Origin: Alphaproteobacteria bacterium
GTDB lineage: Bacteria; Pseudomonadota; Alphaproteobacteria; JAUXUR01
Assembly: GCA_030696155.1 (NCBI GenBank)
Contig: JAUYSY010000039.1
Span: 20,054 to 84,053, forward strand
Direction: 5' to 3'
Length of the DNA: 64,000 bases
Of this stretch, positions 25,892 to 34,776 are shown one piece after another. Positions within the stretch are counted from its first letter, which is position 1. Every line of letters begins with the position of its first letter. Made by a program: the position numbers and the translations under genes. The notes beneath the pieces were generated by a model. The model was given only the letters and a program-made list of their open reading frames with translations. It made no database searches and had not been told where the DNA came from.

Positions 25892-27562
25892 ATGAGTAAC
25901 AAACTAATATTATCTACAATTTTTGGCTTGACGTTATTGTGTCAGTCTACAGATTCCTATTCTGTAAATTGGCCCGTTATTGATAGCACAAAACAATATC
26001 ATGACGCAGTTATCAAAAAATTTATTGCCAATGCGAAAAATGAAAGATCTACTTTTCAATATATAGGTCATCAATTTAAAGTTCGTGGCGGCAATAATTA
26101 TGGCATCGATCAAAATTATGATTTGTTTAATCATATCGATATATTAGAAAATGCGTATTTAAGTGGTCATCACATCAAAATTAAGCCAACAGCCACGGAA
26201 AATGTATACAAAAATTTTGAAGAACGTTGTCAATATAAAATCACTGTAGACGGCCAAACTTTTATCGAAGGCTTCCGCGTTTATAATGCTGATAGCGATA
26301 TTGCTCAACCACAACAACCAATCGTTGCCGATCTATTGCCAAGTGTAAGCGAATCACTTGTATCAGGCTGGTATGATAGACCTCTTGGACGCGGTGCCCC
26401 TACAAATGTTGATCATACTGATGTCAAAAAATTACTTAATACATACAAAAACCACAACATCTTGAAACATGCGTTTAACTATATAAAAGCTGCTGATCTT
26501 GCTGATATTCAAGACCCCATTCTTTTTGCTGATTATATTCAAAAACATGGTCAAGTGTCAGCTAATGATGTTATCAACGCAATGAACGAAGATAAAGCTC
26601 TTCTTCAAAGAGTAAAAAACTTACGCGTTGTTAGTGAGGGGGATGAAGAACGAGGACTTGATTTTGGCAACCAGCTTTCATATCCAATAGAATACATGAA
26701 TGACGCCATTAACTTAATCAGAAATTATCCATCTCTTTTAAACGGAAAATTACATGATGATTTAAAATCCGCCAAGGGTGGTGATGCGCATGCGCTTTTA
26801 CAAGCACAATTTTACATTGCAGCCGTTCAATCTTCTCAAAATGGATATAAACAACAATTTAGTGCTCTTATTTCTAAAATAGGCGGATTATTCCATAAAA
26901 ATTTACCTAGCAAAGAAAATGCGCGAAACATTCTTAAGAAAACCTATCTTTGTGTTGATGGTATTCTTTATACACCAGCACATAATTATGTAAAACATGG
27001 TGACGTTGTCAAAAAAATTAAACAAGAAATTGCTAATTTGCCAAACAATATGCAGGCGCCTGGCGTTTACGAAAATATTTTTACAGATTGTTCTGGCTTG
27101 TCCATTATGGTCTTACGCAAACTCTTCCCTCATAATGACTGGATTCAAAATGAACGCGCCATGTCATGGCATTTTGCTGCCGCTTATGATTTTCTTAACA
27201 ATGAAAATGCAGGCTATGAATATTGTTACATCAACGGTAATAAATTAAGAGTTGGTGGAGATTATTACAAAGATAATTGCAACATGGGCATTGCTAAAAA
27301 ATTAGCTAAAATGTTAAAACCTGTGAACTATTACGCGAATCGTAAAGCAGGCGATATCCTTGTTCAACGCCATACCAATGGTAGTGAAGGACATGTGATG
27401 ACGATTGTAGATCCATTTCCGAACCCACATAATTCAAACGAAGTAATTATTGCTGAAATGACGCGATGTTCAGGCAATTATCATGGCTTAGTCTTTAGAA
27501 AAATGTGGTTCAAAGAACCAGGAAATTCTCGTCTACGTATCCTAAGACCAATATCAAACTAA
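25892..27562 (+). CDS. Secreted protein with shared N-module and NlpC/P60-like C-terminal domain
   Basis: 556 residues in three parts. (1) A signal peptide (about 1-24) and an N-terminal module to about residue 145, very similar to that of the 27764 product (WPVxDSTKxYHD, KFIANAKN, FQYIGHxFKxRGG, IKPTxxExVYxNF). (2) A middle region of about 220 residues with no recognised family. (3) A C-terminal domain with TDCSGLSIMVL, nucleophile candidate Cys400, and AGDILVQRHTNGSEGHVMTI, His501, the arrangement of NlpC/P60 cysteine peptidases, which cut peptidoglycan or act as amidases and transglutaminase-fold toxins. Exported; target unknown. A promoter lies just upstream and a strong terminator follows. 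Confidence 0.7.
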   Translation: MSNKLILSTIFGLTLLCQSTDSYSVNWPVIDSTKQYHDAVIKKFIANAKNERSTFQYIGHQFKVRGGNNYGIDQNYDLFNHIDILENAYLSGHHIKIKPTATENVYKNFEERCQYKITVDGQTFIEGFRVYNADSDIAQPQQPIVADLLPSVSESLVSGWYDRPLGRGAPTNVDHTDVKKLLNTYKNHNILKHAFNYIKAADLADIQDPILFADYIQKHGQVSANDVINAMNEDKALLQRVKNLRVVSEGDEERGLDFGNQLSYPIEYMNDAINLIRNYPSLLNGKLHDDLKSAKGGDAHALLQAQFYIAAVQSSQNGYKQQFSALISKIGGLFHKNLPSKENARNILKKTYLCVDGILYTPAHNYVKHGDVVKKIKQEIANLPNNMQAPGVYENIFTDCSGLSIMVLRKLFPHNDWIQNERAMSWHFAAAYDFLNNENAGYEYCYINGNKLRVGGDYYKDNCNMGIAKKLAKMLKPVNYYANRKAGDILVQRHTNGSEGHVMTIVDPFPNPHNSNEVIIAEMTRCSGNYHGLVFRKMWFKEPGNSRLRILRPISN

Positions 27563-27612
27563 TAATTTAAATAAATATGATGGGCTTCAATAGCCCTTCA
27601 TACATGATAATG

Positions 27613-27652
27613 AAAAATCCTTTTTGACTTAAGTGTTGAAAAGGATTTTTTA
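27613..27652 (+). terminator. Rho-independent terminator
   Basis: AAAAATCCTTTT (27613-27624) pairs perfectly with AAAAGGATTTTT (27639-27650) in a 12-bp stem. A smaller GGGCT/AGCCC hairpin lies at about 27582-27597. Both follow the stop of the 25892 gene. CTTCATACATGATAATGAAAAATCC also resembles the core of the family B repeats and may be a remnant. Confidence 0.75.
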
Positions 27653-27693
27653 TTAACTTTAAATCAATAAATATAATTTTTATTGTAAATATA

Positions 27694-27722
27694 TTGACAT
27701 TTATTAAAAATAAATATAAAAT
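27694..27722 (+). promoter_or_regulatory. Sigma-70-type promoter
   Basis: TTGACA (27694-27699), 17-base spacer, TAAAAT (27717-27722). It lies 41 bases upstream of the start codon of the secreted kinase-like gene, with spacing like that upstream of the paralogs at 4696 and 25892. Confidence 0.7.
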
Positions 27723-27763
27723 TACTTTATTATTAATTTAAATATAAAATATAGGAATTTAAA

Positions 27764-29335
27764 ATGCGTAAAAAAATATTGCTATCTGCTGTTTTGAGTT
27801 TGACGTTATTGTGTCAATCTACTAATTCTTTTGCTTGGGAATGGCCAGTTGTTGATAGCACAAAGCCATATCACGATAAAGTTATTCAAAAATTTATTGC
27901 CAATGCAAAAAATCAACGAACTGATTTCCAATATATTGGACATTTATTTAAAATTCGTGGTGGTACTTATGATTATGTAAGTAAAAATAATGAGTTATAT
28001 CTTAAAGCAGACATATTAAACAATGCTTTTCAAAATGGTAAACGCATCCAAATTAAACCTACAAGCTCAGAAGAAGTTTACTCTAATTTTAAGAAAAATT
28101 GTTTATATAAAATTATTGTAGACGGCAACATTATTGTCAGTGGTTTTGTTGTTTATAATGCTGAAAATGATATTGTTCAACCTCCGCAAGTAAATCATAA
28201 TAATAATGCTCATAATATTGTTCCCCAAAACAACAATAATAACAATGCAGCACCGCAACAATCTCCACGCGTAAATCAAAACGTTAATATTGCAAATATA
28301 CCAAATCCTTTTGAGAGGATGAATCCTGAGAGTGTACTTAAAATTAAAAACATTGTTCAAGGATTTCAACAAGCGGGACAATTAAGTGCAGCAACTAACA
28401 TTGTTAAAATTGAAAAAGGAAGAGGCGCTGAAGCTAAGCAACTAATCTATGCAACGGATGGTCAACAAAAATTAGTTATAAAAGTTATGAACTCCAGAGG
28501 ATCTTTTGAAGCTGCAAAAAAAGGAAAAACTGATGAGTTAAACTTTATTAACAACCTTAATCAAATGGCTTCAAATAATAACCTTGTTATTCCAAAAATA
28601 ATTGTAGGACAAGAATTGATTCAAGTCGGAAATGATTATGCCGAGCTTCAAATATTGGCTAAAGGAAAACCCATCGGAACAATAGATATTCACGATATGA
28701 GCGATAATGATGTAAAGGCAATGTTTAAAGCTATAGGAACACAAATGGGTAATCTTGATCGTTTGCTTATAGCAAATCATATGCCCTTGTTGGAGCATCC
28801 TGATGGACATCCTCACAATTTCTTTTATGATAAAGGAACAAAAGAATTTTCATGGATTGATGTTGCTGGTGTATCGCATCCTAACAATGACCAAGCTGCT
28901 CAAATGGGAGATGGTTCTCTTTTTTCTCAAAAAGTTATAGATAGGCTTATAAATCGTGTCTTTATTCCTAATGGCGAAGGTCTTGATTGGGTAAGCAACA
29001 AAGATGTTTTTATTTCTGAATATGACCAAGATTACTACACTGATTTATTTAATCACATAACTCTACAAAAAATCTCGACTATAAAAAAAGAAATAAGAAA
29101 TGGTAGTACAGAGCCTAAAGATATTATTGAATCTATTTTAAAATTAATCCCAAAATTTTCACTTGCTGTTAAAAGTTTGGGTGAAGGGTACGTCCTTTCT
29201 TATCCTGAAGGTAAAAATTACTATAATAAGAACGTAAAATATGGTCAATTATACAATTATCTTCAAAATGCTAATGAGTTTCGAAAAATGATTGGTAAAC
29301 CTGAAAAACCGATTTTTGATTTATTAGTTCGTTAA
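27764..29335 (+). CDS. Secreted protein with shared N-module and kinase-like domain
   Basis: 523 residues. The signal peptide (MRKKILLSAVLSLTLLCQST..) and N-module (to about residue 140) closely match the 25892 product. An Asn/Gln-rich linker of about 30 residues (NNNNNNAAPQQ) follows, then a kinase-like domain homologous to the 4696 product. Visible kinase-fold positions are Lys240 in LVIKVM, a Glu in the following helix, the loop H-x-D-x-x-x-x-N as His345-Pro-Asp347 ... Asn352, and the metal-binding Asp366 in WIDVA. It resembles aminoglycoside phosphotransferase/HipA-type kinases more than eukaryotic ones. The substrate is unknown; secretion suggests a target outside the cell (inference). 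Confidence 0.7.
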   Translation: MRKKILLSAVLSLTLLCQSTNSFAWEWPVVDSTKPYHDKVIQKFIANAKNQRTDFQYIGHLFKIRGGTYDYVSKNNELYLKADILNNAFQNGKRIQIKPTSSEEVYSNFKKNCLYKIIVDGNIIVSGFVVYNAENDIVQPPQVNHNNNAHNIVPQNNNNNNAAPQQSPRVNQNVNIANIPNPFERMNPESVLKIKNIVQGFQQAGQLSAATNIVKIEKGRGAEAKQLIYATDGQQKLVIKVMNSRGSFEAAKKGKTDELNFINNLNQMASNNNLVIPKIIVGQELIQVGNDYAELQILAKGKPIGTIDIHDMSDNDVKAMFKAIGTQMGNLDRLLIANHMPLLEHPDGHPHNFFYDKGTKEFSWIDVAGVSHPNNDQAAQMGDGSLFSQKVIDRLINRVFIPNGEGLDWVSNKDVFISEYDQDYYTDLFNHITLQKISTIKKEIRNGSTEPKDIIESILKLIPKFSLAVKSLGEGYVLSYPEGKNYYNKNVKYGQLYNYLQNANEFRKMIGKPEKPIFDLLVR

Positions 29336-29370
29336 GCTTAATACTTAATTTTAAAATGACTTAACAAAAC

Positions 29371-29399
29371 AGGAGTCCTTTTTTTATAAACGGACTCCT
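29371..29399. terminator. Hairpin between convergent genes
   Basis: AGGAGTCC (29371-29378) pairs with GGACTCCT (29392-29399). It lies between the stops of the secreted kinase-like gene and pbpC. T-rich DNA is mainly in the loop, so it may act as a bidirectional but non-classical terminator. Confidence 0.5.
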
Positions 29400-29404
29400 A
29401 AACT

Positions 29405-31441
29405 TTACTGATTCCAACGGATTTCAATAGTAACAGAATTATAATCACCATTTTTATCTTGCAATGTTAAAGTATAAAAACCTTCATCTTTAGGCAAAAA
29501 TGTTAATTTTTTTTGAAACACATCGATATGTTCCAATGAATTATTAACGTATAAACGGTACGGTTTTTGACCTCCCTTAAAACGAATAGGCACTATATCG
29601 CCTTTCCTAATCATCAACAAAGAATCTTTCTGTGGAAAACTCATTTCAAATTTTGTTGCAATTACTTCTTTTTTAGAGACAAGCACGTGCTGTTTTAAAA
29701 GGGGTTTCAATTTAAAAGAATTTGGTATTTCATTGATTGAAACGTTTGATGAATGATTGTTAGATTTTGGCAATATATCAAAGACTTGCCTTAATATGGG
29801 CACAGCCAATTCAAAGCCTGTTTTTTCATTCAATGACCCTTCTTTAGGCATTCCTACCCAAACACCAATTGTATATTGATCATTAAAAGCAAGGGCGAGG
29901 GCATCACGATATCCATAAGATGTCCCTGTTTTGAGCGCAATTTTTTGATTATTTAGAAAAGAAAAAGGATTTTTTTCTAAAATTTCTTTGACCTTGATAG
30001 CTGAACTTGGATAAAGCAAAAATTTAGGCGCAGCGACTGTTTGGTTTTGCACATAATGAATATCAAAAGCTTGACCTTCTGTTGCAAAGGTACTGAAAAT
30101 TTTAACAAGATCAACAAGCTTTAAACCAACACCACCCAAGGCCATTGAAAGATTGGGCTTAACATCTTTACTTTGAAATTCAGGATTAATGCCAATGGAC
30201 TTTAAAGCTGCATAAAAACGAATGGGGCCCAATAAATTGAGAAGCTCCACAGACGGTATATTAAGCGATAATTGCAATGTTTCACTTGCCGACATAATCC
30301 CGTGATAGGCTCGATCAAAGTTATGAGGTGCATAGGCGCCAAAATGCTTTCGTTCATCACGGAATAATGTTTCTGGTTCAATAAGGCCCTCATCAAAGGC
30401 TAACCCGAAAATAAGCGGTTTCAACGTTGATCCAGGAGACCGTATCGCTTGGCAGAAATCATTTTGACCTAATCGATCCTTATTAAAAAAATCTGTCGAT
30501 CCAACATAAGCCACAATTTCATTTTTTTGATGATTATGGATAATGGCACATGCATTTGCAATTTTAGGAATGTTTTGAGACGTTTCTTTCAAAAGATGAA
30601 TTAACTTTTCTTGAATTTGTTTATTTAAAGTTGTTTTAATTATTTTTGTTTCATCATGCAAACTATACGCTAAATGTGGTATTAAATTAGGGAAAATATG
30701 GCGTTTGGACGGTATTTTATCTTGAATGGCTGCTAAATATGTTTTTTCATCCAAAAATTTTTTCTGATGGAAAGCAGCAAGCGTTTGATTTCTTTTTTGT
30801 AAAGCTTGATTAGGATATCGATCAGGCCTTAAACGCGTAGGGGATTGTGGAATGGATATAAGCAATGCAATTTCTGACATTAATAAACGATCAGGTTCTT
30901 TTTTAAAATAAGCAAGACTCGCTGTACGCACACCTTCTAAATTACCACCAAAGGGAACAAGATTCACATAAAATTTTAGAATTTCTTTTTTTGAGCAATG
31001 ATATTCAAGTTGAAAGGACCTAAAAACTTCAATAAGTTTTGATGGATATGTTCTGGGGCGGGGCTCAAGCAATCGTGCAGTCTGCATCGTTAAAGTTGAA
31101 GCACCTGAAAAAATTTTACCTTTTGTGATATTTTGAAAAATTGCACGTATTATTGCTTTAAAATCAACACCATAATGCGTATAAAAATTTTTATCTTCTT
31201 TTTCGATGAGGTATTTTAAATAGTTTGGATCAATTTTATTAATATCAATAGGAATCCGCCATTGATCGTCATTCGTTTTAAGGCAATGAATTAATTTTCC
31301 ATTTATATCTTCAAACAACAGAGAATGATCTTCAAACCGATTTAAATTGAGCGGAAAATAGGTATCAAGAATACGAAAAATAGTAAAACTAGTGATGCTT
31401 AGGAAAATAAGAATAAGGAAGAATTTTTTTAAAAATTTCAT
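29405..31441 (-). CDS. pbpC: Penicillin-binding protein 1C
   Basis: A bifunctional class A peptidoglycan synthase. One N-terminal membrane segment precedes a glycosyltransferase domain with EDKNFYTHYGVD (catalytic Glu) and GASTLTMQTARLL, then a transpeptidase domain. The transpeptidase motifs are STLK (S-x-x-K) in SPGSTLKPLIFGLA, SLN (S-x-N) in LQLSLNIPS, and KTGT in KTGTSYGYRD. A C-terminal PBP1C-specific domain ends the 678-residue protein. The length is somewhat short for PbpC but all motifs are intact. Confidence 0.93.
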   Translation of the reverse strand: MKFLKKFFLILIFLSITSFTIFRILDTYFPLNLNRFEDHSLLFEDINGKLIHCLKTNDDQWRIPIDINKIDPNYLKYLIEKEDKNFYTHYGVDFKAIIRAIFQNITKGKIFSGASTLTMQTARLLEPRPRTYPSKLIEVFRSFQLEYHCSKKEILKFYVNLVPFGGNLEGVRTASLAYFKKEPDRLLMSEIALLISIPQSPTRLRPDRYPNQALQKRNQTLAAFHQKKFLDEKTYLAAIQDKIPSKRHIFPNLIPHLAYSLHDETKIIKTTLNKQIQEKLIHLLKETSQNIPKIANACAIIHNHQKNEIVAYVGSTDFFNKDRLGQNDFCQAIRSPGSTLKPLIFGLAFDEGLIEPETLFRDERKHFGAYAPHNFDRAYHGIMSASETLQLSLNIPSVELLNLLGPIRFYAALKSIGINPEFQSKDVKPNLSMALGGVGLKLVDLVKIFSTFATEGQAFDIHYVQNQTVAAPKFLLYPSSAIKVKEILEKNPFSFLNNQKIALKTGTSYGYRDALALAFNDQYTIGVWVGMPKEGSLNEKTGFELAVPILRQVFDILPKSNNHSSNVSINEIPNSFKLKPLLKQHVLVSKKEVIATKFEMSFPQKDSLLMIRKGDIVPIRFKGGQKPYRLYVNNSLEHIDVFQKKLTFLPKDEGFYTLTLQDKNGDYNSVTIEIRWNQ

Positions 31442-31502
31442 TATGTATCTTTTAAAGTAGGGTTAAAACATTTCCACCTTAAAAGATTATCGACATAAAG
31501 GA

Positions 31503-31529
31503 AAGAAAAAGAGGCCTAAAAAGGCCTCT
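31503..31529 (-). terminator. Rho-independent terminator of the outer-membrane barrel gene
   Basis: On the minus strand AGAGGCC-TTTTTA-GGCCTCT forms a 7-bp stem followed by TTTTTC. It begins 10 bases past the stop at 31539. Confidence 0.8.
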
Positions 31530-31538
31530 AGAACAAAA

Positions 31539-32285
31539 CTAAAGTTTTACTTTAATCCCTAAAGAAAGTGGCAACCCACCAATTTTCCCACGATTTCTTG
31601 AAAAGTCTTGTTTAAAATCAACTTTACCTGAAGATGTAGTTTTGTTTTTAATTTTCTGTCTGAGGCGTCCAGAGGATGTTTCAATCTTAGTAATAAAAGA
31701 TACATTTTCGGATACAGGTACTTCAAATCCAGCGTCAACGCTCAAGCTTAAAGAATTTTTGTACTTAGCCCATAATCCACCAATAGCAACACCAATAAAT
31801 GGTCTGAAATAATTATGCGCTTGGAAATAATATCGTGTTCCTAAATAAGTACCAAACACATTTACGTCTTTTGATGCAAATTTAGGGTGAATCCATGCAC
31901 CATTTAAAAGATTAATACGATCATAAGTTTGTTTTTTTCCATCAATTTTAAAATAAGTAAATTTGGCTAAAATTTCCCAATTTTCCATAACACCATAAGA
32001 AGCTTCTAAAGATGGTCTAAATGATGCGTTCTTAGATCTAAGTTTATTTGTTTGAAAAAATGATTCCTTAGTGGTGTGAAATACACCTGGAGCAGTTTGA
32101 GTCGAATGAGTATAATTACCTTTTGTGTAAATATCGTACTGTGACTTTGATTTCGTCAATGCCATACCCGCAAATCCTGAAAAAGAAAATTGCCCTTTTT
32201 GAATTGAAGCTGGCATTGTGTCGGCCGTTAATAAACTAGTTGAAAGCAAGAAACTGCCCAAAGTAGTTAGAATTGTTTTTTTCAT
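31539..32285 (-). CDS. Outer-membrane beta-barrel protein
   Basis: 248 residues from ATG 32285; the ATG at 32324 would precede the signal peptide by 13 residues and was rejected, and AAGGG lies upstream of 32285. The signal peptide MKKTILTTLGSFLLSTSLLT is followed by alternating hydrophobic and polar strands (FSFSGFAGMALTKS, GTRYYFQAHNYFRPFIGVAI, LPLSLGIKVKL). The last residue is Leu in a terminal amphipathic strand, as in OmpA/Omp25-like barrels of 8 strands. Surface loops are Lys/Thr-rich. Ligand unknown. It has its own terminator. Confidence 0.75.
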   Translation of the reverse strand: MKKTILTTLGSFLLSTSLLTADTMPASIQKGQFSFSGFAGMALTKSKSQYDIYTKGNYTHSTQTAPGVFHTTKESFFQTNKLRSKNASFRPSLEASYGVMENWEILAKFTYFKIDGKKQTYDRINLLNGAWIHPKFASKDVNVFGTYLGTRYYFQAHNYFRPFIGVAIGGLWAKYKNSLSLSVDAGFEVPVSENVSFITKIETSSGRLRQKIKNKTTSSGKVDFKQDFSRNRGKIGGLPLSLGIKVKL

Positions 32286-32472
32286 TTCAAAACCCTTAGA
32301 TTGATCAAATATCACATATAACATTAATTTTAGGACAGGTCTACTTAAGAAAATTGTATCATTTTTATGTCAATAAAGCTTATATATATGAACAACAAAG
32401 GCAGTTTTTATCTTTTAAAAACAATAAGAAAGTAGAAAGGTGCACTTATATCAAAATACACCTTTTTTTGTA

Positions 32473-33729
32473 CTAGCTATTCATCGCTTCAAAGAAATCC
32501 TGATTACATTTGGAATCTTTCAATTTATCAATCAAGAATTCCATTGAATCTGTCGGACCCATAGGCATAAGAATACGACGTAACACCCACATTTTGGTAA
32601 GGGTTGCTTTATCGACCAACAATTCCTCTTTACGTGTTCCAGACCGCGTAATGTCAATCGCAGGGAATGTGCGTTTGTCAGCGAGTTTACGATCAAGAAT
32701 AATTTCTGAATTACCCGTTCCTTTGAATTCTTCAAAGATAACTTCATCCATACGTGACCCTGTTTCAACCAAAGCTGTCGCAATAATTGTCATTGAACCG
32801 CCTTGCTCGATATTACGTGCGGCACCAAAAAAGCGTTTAGGACGTTGAAGCGCATTGGCATCAACACCACCGGTCAAAACTTTACCAGATGAGGGCACAA
32901 CAGTATTATAAGCACGAGCGAGACGTGTGATGGAATCTAAAAGGATTACCACATCACGTTTATGCTCAACGAGTCTTTTCGCTTTTTCAATCACCATTTC
33001 AGCGACTTGAACGTGACGTGAAGCTGGCTCGTCAAAAGTTGAACTAATGACTTCGCCTTTAACAGAGCGTGCCATATCGGTCACTTCTTCAGGACGTTCA
33101 TCAATGAGAAGTACGATTAAAAAAATCTCGGGATGATTTTCGGTGATAGCATGGGCAATATTTTTTAGCATCACTGTTTTACCAGTGCGGGGAGGTGCCA
33201 CAATAAGTGCGCGTTGACCTTTACCAAGCGGCGCGATTAAATCAACAACGCGTGTTGTTAAATCACGATTAACAGAGCTTTCGAATTCGAGTGTAATTTT
33301 GTCTTCAGGATATAAAGGTGTTAAATTATCAAAATTAATACGGTGTTTAACTTTTTCAGGATCTTGGAAATTAATTTGATTTACTTTTAATAATGCAAAA
33401 TAACGTTCGCCTTCTTTAGGTGAGCGAATTTCACCTTCGACTGTATCGCCAGTACGTAAACTGAAGCGACGAATTTGAGCAGGAGATACATATATATCGT
33501 CAGGGCCGGGGAGGTAGTTAGAATCAGGGGAACGTAAAAAACCAAATCCATCTTGAAGCACTTCAACAACGCCGCTACCGAAAATTTCAGTACCATTTTC
33601 AGCCATTTGTTTCAAAATAGCGAACATCATATCTTGTTTGCGTAAGGCGCTTGGATTTTCTATTTTGAGCTCTTCAGCGAGCGATAATAAAATTTCAGGT
33701 GATTTTTTTTTCAAATCTTGTAAATGCAT
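32473..33729 (-). CDS. rho: Transcription termination factor Rho
   Basis: Hexameric RNA helicase that ends transcription at C-rich rut sites. 418 residues, the usual length. An N-terminal RNA-binding cold-shock-like domain includes GFGFLRSP (about 60-120). The Walker A motif is [11 protein letters not shown], Walker B is [10 protein letters not shown], and [16 protein letters not shown] follows in the ATPase core. It is transcribed alone. Its 5' leader is unusually C-rich and G-poor on the coding strand (see the adjacent regulatory entry). Confidence 0.98.
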   Translation of the reverse strand: MHLQDLKKKSPEILLSLAEELKIENPSALRKQDMMFAILKQMAENGTEIFGSGVVEVLQDGFGFLRSPDSNYLPGPDDIYVSPAQIRRFSLRTGDTVEGEIRSPKEGERYFALLKVNQINFQDPEKVKHRINFDNLTPLYPEDKITLEFESSVNRDLTTRVVDLIAPLGKGQRALIVAPPRTGKTVMLKNIAHAITENHPEIFLIVLLIDERPEEVTDMARSVKGEVISSTFDEPASRHVQVAEMVIEKAKRLVEHKRDVVILLDSITRLARAYNTVVPSSGKVLTGGVDANALQRPKRFFGAARNIEQGGSMTIIATALVETGSRMDEVIFEEFKGTGNSEIILDRKLADKRTFPAIDITRSGTRKEELLVDKATLTKMWVLRRILMPMGPTDSMEFLIDKLKDSKCNQDFFEAMNS

Positions 33730-33744
33730 TTCTCTTTTTTTCTA

Positions 33745-33870
33745 ACCCTTCTTAGTTAAAACAGGTGATTGATTGTATGATGATTGAATTTTGACGCGTG
33801 ATATATTGATGATTGATTGTCCAGATTGATATTTAGTCGGATGATTTTAGCCAGATACTATTTAAGTTGG
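33745..33870 (-). promoter_or_regulatory. rho leader with C-over-G bias, candidate autoregulatory rut region
   Basis: Read on the minus strand the region upstream of rho repeats CAATCATCAAT-like units with many C and very few G, and contains several YC dinucleotides at short intervals. Rho is known to repress its own gene in other bacteria by early termination in such leaders. Here this is inferred from composition only. Confidence 0.4.
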
Positions 33871-33943
33871 AATTCTTGACTCACTAAAGAACAACATAAG
33901 GTTGTATAGTTTATTTTGCAAGTCTTTTTTAAATAAATTTTTA

Positions 33944-34411
33944 TTACTTTGTATTGAGTTCATGATTTATAAGCCAATTTTTTGTTTCAGCACCTTTTTT
34001 AAAACTGTAATGTACCATTTTAGAATTCGTACTTACCACACGATGACAGGGGATGATGATGGGAATTGGGTTTGTTCTGCATCCCATTCCAATAATGCGC
34101 GGATTAATGCCTAGTTTTTGCCCTAATTCTTTATAAGTGAGTGTTATACCATAGGGAATATTGCAAATACCTTCCCATATTTTTTGCTGTGTTACACTAC
34201 CTTTAGGATTTATTTTAAGATGGAATTTTTTTAAAGTTCCTTTAAAATAAAGATCAATTTCTTTTGAAAAATCAGTATGATTGCCTGGTATTTCTATTTC
34301 AAAAATAGCATTTTTAATGTTATGGATTATACCTTTTAGGTGATATATATCAATATAACCTATAGGTGTTTTTAAAGTTTTTATTTCTAAATCTTGAATT
34401 ATTGTATTAAT
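33944..34411 (-). CDS. ogt: Methylated-DNA-[protein]-cysteine methyltransferase, no canonical start codon
   Basis: An intact 155-codon frame on the minus strand encodes an Ogt/MGMT family suicide DNA-repair protein. The active site is IPCHRVV with Cys122. Conserved surroundings are YGITLTYKELGQKLG, the NP of TNPIPI, and the C-terminal TKNWLINHE. No ATG, GTG or TTG lies near the expected N-terminus (the first ATG would be close to the active site). AAGGAG (34421-34426) is followed after 9 bases by ATT at 34411-34409, then AATACAATA. So either ATT is used as start or an ATG mutated to ATT. The N-terminal domain is present. It is divergent from the ferredoxin gene. Confidence 0.8.
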   Translation of the reverse strand: MNTIIQDLEIKTLKTPIGYIDIYHLKGIIHNIKNAIFEIEIPGNHTDFSKEIDLYFKGTLKKFHLKINPKGSVTQQKIWEGICNIPYGITLTYKELGQKLGINPRIIGMGCRTNPIPIIIPCHRVVSTNSKMVHYSFKKGAETKNWLINHELNTK

Positions 34412-34446
34412 TTTATTATACTCCTTAATTCAATATAGGTTTTTTA

Positions 34447-34776
34447 ATGATGCAGCCCAATTATACATATCATTTGTTTTTTTGTACAAATACGCGCGAT
34501 CCAGAGAATCCAAAAGGATCATGTGGGCAAAAATGTTCCATGCAGCTTAGAAATTACATGAAAACAAAAATTAAAGAAATGAATATTTCTGGTATTCGTG
34601 TGAATGCTGCTGGTTGTCTTGATGAATGTGATAAAGGTCCTGTTTTGGTTGTTTATCCTGAAGGTGTTTGGTATACAATTAACAATACAAATGATGTTGA
34701 CGAACTCATTGAAAAGCACATAAAAAATGGTCAAAAAGTTCATCGCTTACTTATTGATAAAAATATAGATTTATAA
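34447..34776 (+). CDS. Thioredoxin-like [2Fe-2S] ferredoxin
   Basis: 109 residues of the thioredoxin-fold 2Fe-2S ferredoxin family. Cluster cysteines are visible in FFCTNTRD, SCGQKCS and AGCLDECDKGP, and PVLVVYPEGVWY is typical. It serves as an electron carrier in the cytoplasm; the partner is unknown. Start at ATG 34447 or 34450. It overlaps mnmE by one base and is probably its first operon partner. Confidence 0.88.
   Translation: MMQPNYTYHLFFCTNTRDPENPKGSCGQKCSMQLRNYMKTKIKEMNISGIRVNAAGCLDECDKGPVLVVYPEGVWYTINNTNDVDELIEKHIKNGQKVHRLLIDKNIDL

Noticed and set aside
33902..34114. Plus-strand 70-residue frame opposite ogt
   Set aside because: It is the antisense shadow of the Ogt reading frame.
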